A DNA stretch of 64,000 bases from JBBQNR01 sp038330145 (GCA_038330145.1 JBBQNR010000001.1:1-64000); one strand, 5' to 3'. Positions 15,271 to 24,346 are shown, numbered from the stretch's first letter. Numbers and translations: made by a program. Notes: a model not told the origin generated them from the sequence alone.

Positions 15271-16343
15271 ACGCGCTCGGCGCCGACCTCGGAGTCGCAG
15301 AGGTTGTGTCGGGGGCGGCCGCCGCCGCTCGCGCCGGTACGCGCTGCGTCGTCTACGGCCCTCTGGCAGAGATGGAGCAGGCTCTCGGCGCAGAGGCCCC
15401 CGGCTCGCTGGAGCTCGTCGACGCCCCGTTTACGATCGCCAACGACGACGAGCCGGCTCGGGCGGCGCGCTCGATGACCGAGGCGTCGGTCGTGCAGGCC
15501 GCCAAGTCGGTCGCCGAAGCCCGCGCCGACGCGCTGGTAAGCGCGGGGTCCACGGGCGCCGCGCTGGCGGCATCTCTTCTGCACGTCAAGCGCATGCCGG
15601 GAGTCTTTCGGCCCGCGATCGCCGTGCCGCTGCCGCTGCCGGGCGGCACCGTGGTCCTGCTCGACGTCGGCGCCAACGTCGAGGTGCGGGCCGAGCACCT
15701 GATCCAGTTCGCCCACATGGGCGCGGCCTTCAGCGAGCGGGTGCTCGGCGTGCCGCGGCCCCGGGTCGGGCTGCTGTCGGTGGGGGAGGAGCCGGGCAAG
15801 GGCACCGCGACGGTCGTGGAAGCGCACCAGCGGCTGGCGCAGGGCGAGCTCGAGTTCGCGGGCAACGTCGAGGGCGACGACGTTCCGCAGGCGGCCGTGG
15901 ACGTGGTCGTCACGGACGGCTTCACGGGCAACGTGGCGCTGAAGCTGATGGAGGGGACGTCGCGCTCGCTGACCGGCGCCATCTCGCAGGCCGCCCGCTC
16001 TGGCCCGCTGTCGGCGATCGGGGGGCTGCTGCTGAAGCCGAAGCTGTCCAAGCTGCGCGACCGCATCGACCCAGAGCGCGTGGGCGGCGCCTACCTGCTG
16101 GGGCTGCGGAGACTGGTGGTGATCTGCCACGGCCGCTCCAGCCGGCGCGCGATCCAGAATGCGATCGAGCTGGCCGCGCGCGGCGTCGAGCAGCAGGTGG
16201 TGGACCGCACCGCCGAAGGGCTGTCGCGGTCCGGCGCGCTGAGAGGTTCGAACGAACAACCCTTCGCCGAGGCCTCACCGGATGGGCCGGCGGAGACGCC
16301 ATCCGCGTCCGCGACCGCTGATAGCTTGGAAGTTCAGCAATGA
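15189..16343 (+). CDS. plsX: Phosphate acyltransferase PlsX
   Basis: PlsX converts acyl-ACP to acyl-phosphate for phospholipid synthesis. The family core starts at VAVDALGADLG and includes the STGAALA and LLDVGANVEV segments. The start is uncertain. Homologues usually begin within a few residues of VAVDA, yet no ATG, GTG, TTG or CTG lies there in frame, and ATG 15189 (384 residues) overlaps rpmF by 82 bases and adds ~22 residues. A rare start such as GTC after GAGGGGG (15241-15247) cannot be excluded. The stop overlaps the acpP ATG. Confidence 0.9.
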   Translation: MRLLRQASGRDAGRFLPRGGTVATVAVDALGADLGVAEVVSGAAAAARAGTRCVVYGPLAEMEQALGAEAPGSLELVDAPFTIANDDEPARAARSMTEASVVQAAKSVAEARADALVSAGSTGAALAASLLHVKRMPGVFRPAIAVPLPLPGGTVVLLDVGANVEVRAEHLIQFAHMGAAFSERVLGVPRPRVGLLSVGEEPGKGTATVVEAHQRLAQGELEFAGNVEGDDVPQAAVDVVVTDGFTGNVALKLMEGTSRSLTGAISQAARSGPLSAIGGLLLKPKLSKLRDRIDPERVGGAYLLGLRRLVVICHGRSSRRAIQNAIELAARGVEQQVVDRTAEGLSRSGALRGSNEQPFAEASPDGPAETPSASATADSLEVQQ

Positions 16344-16615
16344 ACGACCTGCCGGCCGCCAGTCGAGACGAAGTGTTCGCCCTCGTTCGGGGTCATCTGT
16401 CCCAGGAGCTCGGGATGGACTCCTCCGGCATCGAGGAGGGCACCCGCTTCAAGGAGGATCTCGAGGCGGACTCCCTCGACCTCGTGGAGCTGGTGATGGA
16501 GCTGGAAGATCGCTATGGCATCCGGATCACCGACGAAGAGGCGGAGCGGATAGAGACTGTCGGCCAGGCGATCGATTTCGTCCTCTCACACGCCCCCGCC
16601 AATTCTTCCCCCTGA
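16340..16615 (+). CDS. acpP: Acyl carrier protein
   Basis: Acyl carrier protein holds growing fatty acyl chains on a phosphopantetheine arm. The 91-residue acidic protein has the attachment serine S45 in EADSLDLVEL. It follows plsX (ATGA overlap) and precedes rnc, whose likely CTG start overlaps its stop (CTGA). The neighbourhood and length fit AcpP rather than a secondary-metabolism carrier. Confidence 0.93.
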   Translation: MNDLPAASRDEVFALVRGHLSQELGMDSSGIEEGTRFKEDLEADSLDLVELVMELEDRYGIRITDEEAERIETVGQAIDFVLSHAPANSSP

Positions 16616-17238
16616 GCGATCAGCTGAGTCAACTCCGGGCTCTGCTCGACGAGCTGCCCGGCGACCTTTCGAGGCAGGCGTTCTCGCACGCCTCCTGGGT
16701 CGACGACCGCGCGGCTTCCTACGAGCGCCTGGCGTTCCTCGGCGACAGCGTCCTCAACCTGGCGATCTCGACAGCACTGTTTCCGCGCTTCAAGCGCCAC
16801 ACGGCCGGGCGCCTGACCAAGATCCGGGCGCAGACGGTCAGCAGGCGCTCCTGCGTGGAGGTGGCTCGGGCGCTGGGCGTTCCCGACCGCATGCGGGCGA
16901 TCGCGCCGTCGGGCCAGCCGCACCTGATCGAGGCGCCGATCGCGTCCGAGAGCGTGCTGGCGGAGACGGTGGAGGCCGCGATCGGCGCCTGCTTCCTCGA
17001 GTTTGGGTTCGAGCGCACGGCGGAGGCGGTCGCCGAGGCCTTCGAGCAGCAGATAGAGGTCGCGATCGACACCATGTTCGACTACAAGAGCGAGCTGCAG
17101 GAGCGGCTTGCGCAACGCGGCGAGCTCGTGACCTACACGGTCATCGACGAGCAGGGCCCGCCGCACGACCGCCGCTTCGAGACGGTCGCCGAGGTGGAGG
17201 GGCGCCGGCTCGGCGCCGGCCTTGGCAAGAGCAAGTAG
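16612..17238 (+). CDS. rnc: Ribonuclease III, cut short by an in-frame amber codon
   Basis: RNase III cleaves double-stranded RNA, including the 30S rRNA precursor. The catalytic domain is intact: ERLAFLGDSV at residues 39-48 and the second acidic site in AETVEAAIGACFLE. The dsRNA-binding domain runs from DYKSELQERLAQ to GLGKSK, then meets TAG at 17236-17238. The frame continues for 17 more sense codons, ESEQEAAREALEELGGK, to TGA at 17290-17292, which is exactly the missing last helix of the domain. No ATG/GTG/TTG start fits; CTG 16612 overlapping the acpP stop gives the expected N-terminus. The product is 208 residues unless the amber codon is read through. Confidence 0.85.
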   Translation: MSDQLSQLRALLDELPGDLSRQAFSHASWVDDRAASYERLAFLGDSVLNLAISTALFPRFKRHTAGRLTKIRAQTVSRRSCVEVARALGVPDRMRAIAPSGQPHLIEAPIASESVLAETVEAAIGACFLEFGFERTAEAVAEAFEQQIEVAIDTMFDYKSELQERLAQRGELVTYTVIDEQGPPHDRRFETVAEVEGRRLGAGLGKSK

Positions 17239-17337
17239 GAATCCGAGCAGGAGGCGGCCCGCGAAGCGCTCGAGGAGCTCGGAGGAAAGTGACGCCGGCG
17301 TCGAATCAGACGGTGACTTTGGGGGTCGAGCGCTGAC

Positions 17338-20300
17338 ATGTACATGAAGTCGATCATGCTGAAGGGCTTCAAGTCGTTCCCTGATCGCACGCAGCTCACG
17401 TTCGGCCCCGGCGTGAGCGTGATCGTCGGACCCAACGGCAGCGGCAAGTCGAACATCACCGACGCGGTGCTGTGGGCACTCGGCGAGCAGAGCGCTCTGG
17501 CGGTGCGCGGCCAGACGATGCAGGACGTCATCTTCGCCGGCAGTGACGCCGCGCGCAGCCGCAGTTCGGCCGACGTCGAGATCGTGATCGACAACTCCGA
17601 CGGCCAACTCAACTCCGAGTTCTCCGAGCTGGCGATCACGCGCCACATCGATCGCAGCGGCGAGGGCGTCTACCGGTTGAACGGTGCGCGCTGCCGGCTC
17701 GTCGACGTGATGGAGGTTCTCTCCGACAGCGGTCTCGGCAAGGAGATGCACTCGGTGATCAGCCAGGGGCGCGTCGAGGGGATCATCCACTCGAAGCCCG
17801 TAGATCGCACCGCGCTGATCGAGGAGGCCGCCGGCCTCAGCAAGCACCGCAAGCGCCGCCGCCGCGCCCAGCTGAAGCTCGAGCGCACGCAGGACAACCT
17901 CGACCGTGCGCTGGACGTCGAGCGCGAGGCGCGCTCACGGCTGCGTCCGCTGAAGCGACAGGCCGAGGCGGCAGAGCTGCATGCGCGGCTCGAGCGTCAG
18001 GGCCTTGAATTGCGCGGCCGCCTCACCCAGGAGAGCCTGCGTCTGGTGCGCGAGGAGCTCTCGGCGGCCGAGTCCGCTGCGACCGGGGCACGCCGCCGGC
18101 GCGACGAGCTGGAGGCCGAGCAGAGTGCCGTCGCCCATCGCCGCGAGCAGACCGAGCGCAACCTCGCTCAGCACGGCCACGACCGCGAGCAGCTCTCGTC
18201 GCGGTTGTATGCGGCGCGTTCCGCCGCAGAGCGGATCTCGATCCGGCTCGAGTCCGTGCGCGCCACCGAGGCGACCATCGCCGGCCGGCTGCAGCGAGCG
18301 CGGCGCCTGCTGGATCAGCCGCGAGAGGAAGAGGCCGGTGGCGGAACGCTCGCCGAGCTGGAGGCCGAGCTGGCGCAGCTTGAGATCGAGCGCGACTCGC
18401 GCCTGGCCTCGGAGCTTGCGGACGTGGAGGCCGAGCGCCGCGAGGCCGAGGCTCAGGGTGCCAGGCTTGCGGGAGAAGGCGACGCCCGCGCCGCCGAGCT
18501 CGAGCAGGCCGAGACGGCGGTCGCGCAGGCACGGCAGCGGCTGCGGGAGGCCAGCGACCGTGAACAGGCCGCAGCGCGGGTCCAGGCCGGGCTCGAGGTG
18601 GATCTGGAGCGCCTGATCGCCCGCCAGCGGCTCACCGGCGCCGGCACAGGCCCAGCGCTGGCGGACGCGATCCAGGTCGACGACGGTTATGAGTCGGCCG
18701 TCGCAGCGGCCCTCGGTGGGCGGTTGAGCGCACAGCTCGCAGAGGACCTGCCCGGCGCCGCCAGGACGGTCGCGGGCCGGGGCGACCAGGGTGGGCGCGC
18801 TCTCGTCATGGGGGGCGCCGTACCTCGCAACTCGGGCCGGCCACCGCAGCCGGGCGCGCAACGGCTACTGGATCACCTGCATGCGGACGACGGCATCCGC
18901 GAGCTGCTCGTGCGGTTGCTTGCCGACGCCTGGGTCGTCGAGCGCATCGAAGGCCTGCCGGACGATTTCGAGGGCATCGCGGTCACGCTCGAGGGCACGG
19001 CCTACCACGGGGCTCTGCGTCAGGTGCGGCGCCTGCCGGCCGGCGGCGCCCAGGATGCCCTGGCTGCGCGTAGCCGTCGTGAGGAGGTCGAGGCAGAGCT
19101 TGGCCGCGCCACCGCCGAGCTGGAGCGAGCGCGCTCGGAGAATGAGCAGGCCACCGCACAGCTGGCCTCCGGAGAGCAGCAGCGCGAGCAGCTCGAGGGC
19201 GAGCTGCGGGAGCTGAGAAGGCAGCGCGAGGAGCAGGTCGAGCGTGCCCGGCGAGCGGATTGGCTGATTGAGCAGCGACGCGAGCTCGGCAGCGGCCCCG
19301 CCGACGTGCGCCGCCGCGAGCTGGCCGGGCAGGTCGAGGTCGAGCGCCGCCTGGCCGAGACCCTGGCCCGCGGCCAGGCGGAGCAGGCCGCACGCCGGCG
19401 AAGGGTCGAGGCCGCGGCCGAGCGCGACGAGGCGCTCCTGCCTACGGCAGGGCAGCTGATCCGCGCGCTGGAGCAAGCGCTGGCAGCGACTCGTGGCCGG
19501 CTGTCACAGCTGGAAGAGGAGCTTCAGGCCGACGAGGCCGTCGGACAGCAGCAGGCGGCCGAGCTACGCCGCCTGGCCCAATCCGAATACGAGCTTCAGG
19601 CGCGGCTGCGCGAGGCCTCCGAGGCGCTCACGCAGGAGGAGGTGCGTGTCGCCCAGATCCGCGACCGGGAGTCCACGACGGCTGCTGAGCTGACGGGCAT
19701 CTCGCAGCTTCTCGGCGGTGAGGTCGAGGATCAGGGCCCGCTGGCCGAGGAGGAGCGGATCGAGGTCGAGGCGCGCGTGGAGAGGCTCGAGCGCCGGCGC
19801 GAGCGCATCGGCCCCGTGAATCCGCTGGCCGAGAACGAGTACAAGGAGGCGGTCGAGCACGTCGACGAGCTCGAGGGCCAGCGCAAGGACCTCGAGTCCG
19901 CGCTCTCTGAGCTGCGCGGGCTGATCCGCGAGACTGACCGGCGCATCAGGGAGGCCTTCGAGGAGACGTTCGAGATCGCCGCGCGCAACTTTGAGGAGAT
20001 GGTCCAGCACCTGTTCCCCGGCGGACGGGGCAAGCTGCGCCTCGTGAAGCCGCAACGGCCGCGCGTGGTGCTCGGCGGCGCCGAGGCGCCTGATGACGAG
20101 CCCGTGGCCGAGGAGGGTCTCGGCGCCGCGCCGGAGCCGGGCGCCGGTGAGGCCACGGCCGAGTCCGTCGCGGATATGGCCGACCCCAAGGACGATACGC
20201 CGGGCGTGGAGATCGAGGTCACTCCCGCCGGCAAGTCCACCAAGCGCCTGTCACTGCTTTCGGGCGGCGAGAAGTCGCTGGTCGCGCTCGGCTTCCTGTT

Positions 20301-20643
20301 CGCCGTCTTCCTCGCGCGGCCGTGCCCCTTCTACATCCTGGACGAGGTCGAGGCCGCGCTCGACGATCGCAACATCGATCGCTTCCTGGACCTGGTGCGC
20401 CGCTACTCGGAGCGCTCGCAGTTCATCGTCATCACCCACCAGCGCCGCACGATGGAGGCCGCCGACGTCCTCTACGGCGTCAGCATGGGCAGCGACGGCA
20501 TCTCGAAGGTCGTCTCGCGCCGCCTCGGCGACGCCGGGCCTGGTGAGAGCGAGCAGCAGAGCGACGATTCCCAGCAGCCGAGCGACGATTCCCCACAGGA
20601 ACAGCCCGGCGAGTCGCAGGAGCGGCTGACCGAGGCGGCATGA
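17338..20643 (+). CDS. smc: Chromosome segregation protein SMC
   Basis: SMC is the ATPase rod of bacterial condensin. The 1101-residue protein has the N-terminal head with Walker A GPNGSGKSN near residue 34, long coiled coils rich in Glu/Arg/Ala, a hinge at about 430-570 (around ALADAIQVDDGYESAVAAALGG), and a C-terminal head with LSLLSGGEKSLVALG and the Walker B-type YILDEVEAALDD. A Glu/Pro/Ala-rich insert of ~45 residues separates the two parts of the C-terminal head. The end carries a low-complexity SDDSQQ-type tail. ATG 17338 is followed by a second ATG two codons later. Confidence 0.95.
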   Translation: MYMKSIMLKGFKSFPDRTQLTFGPGVSVIVGPNGSGKSNITDAVLWALGEQSALAVRGQTMQDVIFAGSDAARSRSSADVEIVIDNSDGQLNSEFSELAITRHIDRSGEGVYRLNGARCRLVDVMEVLSDSGLGKEMHSVISQGRVEGIIHSKPVDRTALIEEAAGLSKHRKRRRRAQLKLERTQDNLDRALDVEREARSRLRPLKRQAEAAELHARLERQGLELRGRLTQESLRLVREELSAAESAATGARRRRDELEAEQSAVAHRREQTERNLAQHGHDREQLSSRLYAARSAAERISIRLESVRATEATIAGRLQRARRLLDQPREEEAGGGTLAELEAELAQLEIERDSRLASELADVEAERREAEAQGARLAGEGDARAAELEQAETAVAQARQRLREASDREQAAARVQAGLEVDLERLIARQRLTGAGTGPALADAIQVDDGYESAVAAALGGRLSAQLAEDLPGAARTVAGRGDQGGRALVMGGAVPRNSGRPPQPGAQRLLDHLHADDGIRELLVRLLADAWVVERIEGLPDDFEGIAVTLEGTAYHGALRQVRRLPAGGAQDALAARSRREEVEAELGRATAELERARSENEQATAQLASGEQQREQLEGELRELRRQREEQVERARRADWLIEQRRELGSGPADVRRRELAGQVEVERRLAETLARGQAEQAARRRRVEAAAERDEALLPTAGQLIRALEQALAATRGRLSQLEEELQADEAVGQQQAAELRRLAQSEYELQARLREASEALTQEEVRVAQIRDRESTTAAELTGISQLLGGEVEDQGPLAEEERIEVEARVERLERRRERIGPVNPLAENEYKEAVEHVDELEGQRKDLESALSELRGLIRETDRRIREAFEETFEIAARNFEEMVQHLFPGGRGKLRLVKPQRPRVVLGGAEAPDDEPVAEEGLGAAPEPGAGEATAESVADMADPKDDTPGVEIEVTPAGKSTKRLSLLSGGEKSLVALGFLFAVFLARPCPFYILDEVEAALDDRNIDRFLDLVRRYSERSQFIVITHQRRTMEAADVLYGVSMGSDGISKVVSRRLGDAGPGESEQQSDDSQQPSDDSPQEQPGESQERLTEAA

Positions 20644-21284
20644 CCTCGGGCGCGGGCGGCGCCATTGTCGCCCACGGCCCCAGCGCATCTGCGCGCTTCT
20701 CGCTCAGCTTCGACGACGGCCCCAGCCCCTGCACCGAGCGGCTGCTCGATCTGCTGGCCGGCAGCGCAGTGAAGGCAACCTTCTTCATGGTCGGCAGCCA
20801 GCTTCTGCGCGAGCCGGAGATCGGCGCGCTGGTGCGCGACGCCGGTCACGAGATCGGCGTGCACTCGATGGAGCACCTCGACCACGCGGAGGTCGGCCGC
20901 GAGGCCTCTGTCGCCGACGTCGTCGAAGGCGCGGCGACGATCGAGCAGACGCTGGGCGTGGCTCCACGCCTGTTCCGCGCCCCCTACGGGCACTTCGTTC
21001 CCGGCACGCTGGCCGAGGCCGAGGCCGAGCGGGGCGGCTGGACCTGCGTCCACTGGAGCGCCTGGGGCGAGGACTGGAGGGAGGGTGAGACGCGCGAGTC
21101 GATCGCCGCCCGCGTGATCGCGGACCTGCGGCCCGGCGCGATCGTGCTGTTGCACGACGGCAGGCGCGAGCAGGCGATCGAATGCGACCACGTGCTGGGC
21201 GCGGTTGAGGACGTGCTGGCGGAGGCGGGGCGGCGCGGACTGGAGCCGGTCACGGTCGGCGAGTTGCTCGGCCTCGGAAGGTAG
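20640..21284 (+). CDS. Polysaccharide deacetylase (NodB/CE4 family)
   Basis: A 214-residue CE4 esterase that would remove N-acetyl groups from cell-wall or extracellular glycans. The motifs are in order: SFDDGPSP (metal-binding Asp pair) near residue 23, HSMEHLDH (HxxxH type metal histidines) near residue 78, RAPYGHF, and a late LLHDGRRE. There is no clear signal peptide, so export is uncertain. The ATG overlaps the smc stop (ATGA), which makes it co-transcribed with smc. Confidence 0.85.
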   Translation: MTSGAGGAIVAHGPSASARFSLSFDDGPSPCTERLLDLLAGSAVKATFFMVGSQLLREPEIGALVRDAGHEIGVHSMEHLDHAEVGREASVADVVEGAATIEQTLGVAPRLFRAPYGHFVPGTLAEAEAERGGWTCVHWSAWGEDWREGETRESIAARVIADLRPGAIVLLHDGRREQAIECDHVLGAVEDVLAEAGRRGLEPVTVGELLGLGR

Positions 21285-21300
21285 ACGCTTCGGCCGCGCC

Positions 21301-21306
21301 TAGAAT
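21301..21306 (+). promoter_or_regulatory. -10 box for leaderless ftsY
   Basis: TAGAAT ends eight bases before ATG 21315. Confidence 0.5.
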
Positions 21307-21314
21307 CCGCCGCC

Positions 21315-22304
21315 ATGGCCAAGAGCTGGCAGGAGGTCTTCGACACCGGTAACGGGGCTGCGCCCGAGGTTGCTGCGGACGAGCCCGAGAAACAGAGTGG
21401 CTTCTTTCGCCGCCTGCGCGAGAACCTCGCGCGCAGCAGGGAGGCGCTGACCGTTGAGCTGCGCGCCAGCTTCGTCGGCACGCTCGACGACGAGACCTGG
21501 GAGCGGCTGGAGGAGGCGCTGATCTACGCCGACGTCGGCGCGCGCACTACGGCGAAGGTGGTCGAGCGGCTGGAGCAGGAGGCCGAGGAGGGTGGAATCG
21601 AGAGCGGGGAGGACCTCTCGCGCCGACTGGCCGAGACCCTCGCTCAGCTCGCCCGCGTCGGCGACGACCGAATCGACGTCTCGCACTCGCCGTCGGTGAT
21701 CCTGGCCGTGGGCGTGAACGGGACCGGCAAGACGACCACGATCGGCAAGATCGCCTGGCATCTCCAGAAGGAGATGGGCCGCTCCGTGATCATGGCCGCT
21801 GGCGACACCTACCGGGCGGCGGCCCAGGAGCAGCTCGCCGAGTGGGCGGATCGCGCCGGTTGCGAGATCGTCAGCGCGGCGCCGGGATCGGACCCGGGCG
21901 CGGTCGTTTTTGACGCCATCGAGGCCGCACGAGCACGCGGGCACGACGTCGTGATCGCCGACACGGCCGGCCGGCTGCACACGCAGGTGCCGCTGATGGA
22001 GGAGCTGTCGAAGGTGCGGCGCGTGATCGAGAAGCAGATCGAGGGAGCGCCGCACGAGACGCTCCTGGTCGTCGACGCCACCACGGGCCAGAACGGGCTG
22101 CGCCAGGCAAAGCTGTTCCAGGAGGCAGTCGAGGTCAGCGGCATCGTGCTGACGAAGCTCGATGGCACCGCAAAGGGCGGCATCGCGCTGGCGATCGCAG
22201 AGGAGCTTGGCCTGCCGGTGAAGCTGATCGGCATCGGCGAGCAGCTCGAGGACCTGCGCCCGTTCGACCCGGACGACTTCGCAAGCGCGCTACTGGAGCC
22301 GTAA
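21315..22304 (+). CDS. ftsY: Signal recognition particle receptor FtsY
   Basis: FtsY is the membrane-associated GTPase that docks SRP-ribosome complexes. The 329-residue protein has a short N-terminal region, the four-helix N domain, and the G domain with GVNGTGKTTTIGKIA (P-loop), DTYRAAAQEQL, DTAGRLH and LTKLDGTAKGG. The acidic A domain of proteobacterial FtsY is almost absent, as in many Actinobacteria. Its partner Ffh is encoded 3.6 kb downstream. Confidence 0.95.
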   Translation: MAKSWQEVFDTGNGAAPEVAADEPEKQSGFFRRLRENLARSREALTVELRASFVGTLDDETWERLEEALIYADVGARTTAKVVERLEQEAEEGGIESGEDLSRRLAETLAQLARVGDDRIDVSHSPSVILAVGVNGTGKTTTIGKIAWHLQKEMGRSVIMAAGDTYRAAAQEQLAEWADRAGCEIVSAAPGSDPGAVVFDAIEAARARGHDVVIADTAGRLHTQVPLMEELSKVRRVIEKQIEGAPHETLLVVDATTGQNGLRQAKLFQEAVEVSGIVLTKLDGTAKGGIALAIAEELGLPVKLIGIGEQLEDLRPFDPDDFASALLEP

Positions 22305-22341
22305 GCGCTTCGGTACCCGGAACCTTCGGTACAGGAAAGCG

Positions 22342-22368
22342 ACCGGCCCCGAGAATGTCGGGGCCGGT
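22342..22368. terminator. Bidirectional hairpin between convergent genes
   Basis: ACCGGCCCCGA and its exact complement form an 11-bp stem with a five-base loop, between the end of ftsY and the end of the antisense reductase gene. No long T run follows on either strand. Confidence 0.6.
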
Positions 22369-22424
22369 ACGCGGGAGGCGGTGGAATACGGCATGTTCAA
22401 AGTGCGCGAGCGAGGGAAGGAGAC

Positions 22425-24260
22425 TCAGACCGCGCACTCACCTTCGCCGCGCTCCACCCGGTAAGCGTCCTTACGTTCCCAGTCGATGAACTGGTTCATG
22501 TTCTCGACGCTGAACTCCACCGGCAGCGTGAGGTCCTTGACCACGCCGACGAACTCGTCGTCGCCGACGCGCTCCACGAAGTCGTTGAATGGCTCGCCGT
22601 CGTTGCGCTTCTCCTGGTAGAGCCGCACCCAGCGCTCAATCGCGTCGGGAACGCGCTTGGCCGGAAAGCGGACCTTGAGGCGCTTGGCCATCTTCACCTC
22701 GCCGCCCTCGTACTGGCCGCCGAGGTGGGCGATGTAAGCGGGCAGGTGGCGGTCGCCGACCTTGATCGAGGCGCCGTAGAAGCCGATGTTCGCGATGTGG
22801 TGCTGACTGCACCCGTTCGGGCAGCCGCTCATCTTGACGTGGATCTGCTTCGTCAGCGGGTCATCGATCTGCATCTGTTCGAGGCGCTCGCGCACGACGG
22901 TGTTGAGGCCCATCGAGCTGGTGATGCCGAGCTTGCAGCTATCGGTGCCCGGGCAGCTCACGACGTCGGTGATTTCATGCGCGCCTGCTTCGGCGAGGCC
23001 GATCTCCTTCAGGCGCAGCCAGACGTCGTAGAGGCTCTCGTTGCGGATCCAGCGCAGGACCAGGTTCTGCTGCACGCTGGTGCGGGCGTGGCCGCCGGTG
23101 AAGTCGCGCATGATCTGCGCCAGGCTGCGGAACTGATCCGGTGAGAGGTCGCCTCGGATGACACGCACCTCGGCGGTGGAGAAGCCCTGCTGCCGTTGCG
23201 GCTCCACGTTCGATGCGACCCAGCGCTCGAAGTCGCTTGCATCGCCGTTGGGGCTCGCGAAGCTCGACGGCACGGGGGGAGCGAGCGCCTCCTCGTCGTA
23301 ATCGAACAGCAGCGGCTCGGGGTCGAAGTCACGCTCGTTGACCCAGTCGCCCTTCAGCTCCTCGTCCACCTGCTTGCGGAACTCGTCGATCCCGATGCGG
23401 TCGATCAGGAACTTGATGCGGGCGCGGGCACGGTTGGCGCGCAGCTCCTCCTGGCGGTTGAAGATGCGCAGCATCGCCTCGGTGACCTTGAGGTAGTCGC
23501 TCAGCGGCACGAAGTCGTAGAGGACGTGGGCAATGCGCGGCATGATCGAAGTGCCGCCGCCGGTGCGCATCTCGAAGCCCTGCACGAGCTGTCCGTCGAC
23601 CTCGCGCTCGCGCGGCAGCAGGCCGAGGTCGTGGATGCCCGTGATGGCGCGGTCCTCGTCGGTGGCCGTGAACGCCACCTTGAACTTGCGTGGCATCAGC
23701 TGGCAGACGTCGTTGCGCACGAAATAGCGCACGAACGCGCCCACATAGGGAGTGGGGTCGAAGATCTCGCCCTCGCCGACGCCCGCCCACGGGTCGCCAC
23801 TCACGTTGCGCACCGTGTTGCCGCAGGCCTCGCGGCTGGAGAGGCCGGCCTTGGACATGAGGCGGATCGCCTTGGCGGCCTCGGGTAGTGGGATGTGGTG
23901 GAACTGGATGTTCTGGCGCGTCGTGATGTGGCCCTTGACGAGCGGCGTGAAGCGCTCCGCGATCTCCGCGAAGGCGTCCATCTGGTCGGGAGTGACGCCG
24001 CCGAAGGGAAGCTTGACCCGGATCATCTGCACGTCGGGCTGGCGCTGGCCGTAGACGCCCTGCTTGAGGCGGAAGCCGATGAACTCGCCCTCCTCGATGT
24101 CGCGCTTGATGAAGCTGTCGACGTTGGTGTCGAAGTCGTCGAACTCGCGCTCGATGATGGGGATTACTTGACCAGGGACGTTCTCGTAAACCTCGGGGTT
24201 GGTACGAGAGCCGACCCGGCCATTCGTCTTCGTCTGCGGTGGTGCCTGGACTGGCTCCAT
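22425..24260 (-). CDS. Nitrite/sulfite reductase, ferredoxin-type (siroheme, 4Fe-4S)
   Basis: A 611-residue assimilatory siroheme reductase that carries out six-electron reduction of sulfite to sulfide or nitrite to ammonia. Two ferredoxin-like half domains are followed by siroheme domains. The cluster cysteines are seen as CPGTDSCKLG and, 37 residues later, GCPNGCSQHH. The arginine-rich TTRQNIQFHH segment lines the siroheme site. Sequence alone does not decide nitrite against sulfite, and no flanking sulfur or nitrogen genes help. GGAGG lies seven bases before ATG, with a TATATT box at 24294-24299. Confidence 0.88.
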   Translation of the reverse strand: MEPVQAPPQTKTNGRVGSRTNPEVYENVPGQVIPIIEREFDDFDTNVDSFIKRDIEEGEFIGFRLKQGVYGQRQPDVQMIRVKLPFGGVTPDQMDAFAEIAERFTPLVKGHITTRQNIQFHHIPLPEAAKAIRLMSKAGLSSREACGNTVRNVSGDPWAGVGEGEIFDPTPYVGAFVRYFVRNDVCQLMPRKFKVAFTATDEDRAITGIHDLGLLPREREVDGQLVQGFEMRTGGGTSIMPRIAHVLYDFVPLSDYLKVTEAMLRIFNRQEELRANRARARIKFLIDRIGIDEFRKQVDEELKGDWVNERDFDPEPLLFDYDEEALAPPVPSSFASPNGDASDFERWVASNVEPQRQQGFSTAEVRVIRGDLSPDQFRSLAQIMRDFTGGHARTSVQQNLVLRWIRNESLYDVWLRLKEIGLAEAGAHEITDVVSCPGTDSCKLGITSSMGLNTVVRERLEQMQIDDPLTKQIHVKMSGCPNGCSQHHIANIGFYGASIKVGDRHLPAYIAHLGGQYEGGEVKMAKRLKVRFPAKRVPDAIERWVRLYQEKRNDGEPFNDFVERVGDDEFVGVVKDLTLPVEFSVENMNQFIDWERKDAYRVERGEGECAV

Positions 24261-24293
24261 GGACGTGCCTCCTGGCTGCTTCCGGGTTGGGCC

Positions 24294-24299
24294 AATATA
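24294..24299 (-). promoter_or_regulatory. -10 box for the siroheme reductase gene
   Basis: TATATT on the minus strand gives a predicted leader of about 27 bases that contains GGAGG (24268-24272). No good -35 hexamer was seen. Confidence 0.5.
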
Positions 24300-24346
24300 G
24301 CAAAAACCCGGGCGGAATTAGGGTATTTCGCTCTACGCCAGGCCGA

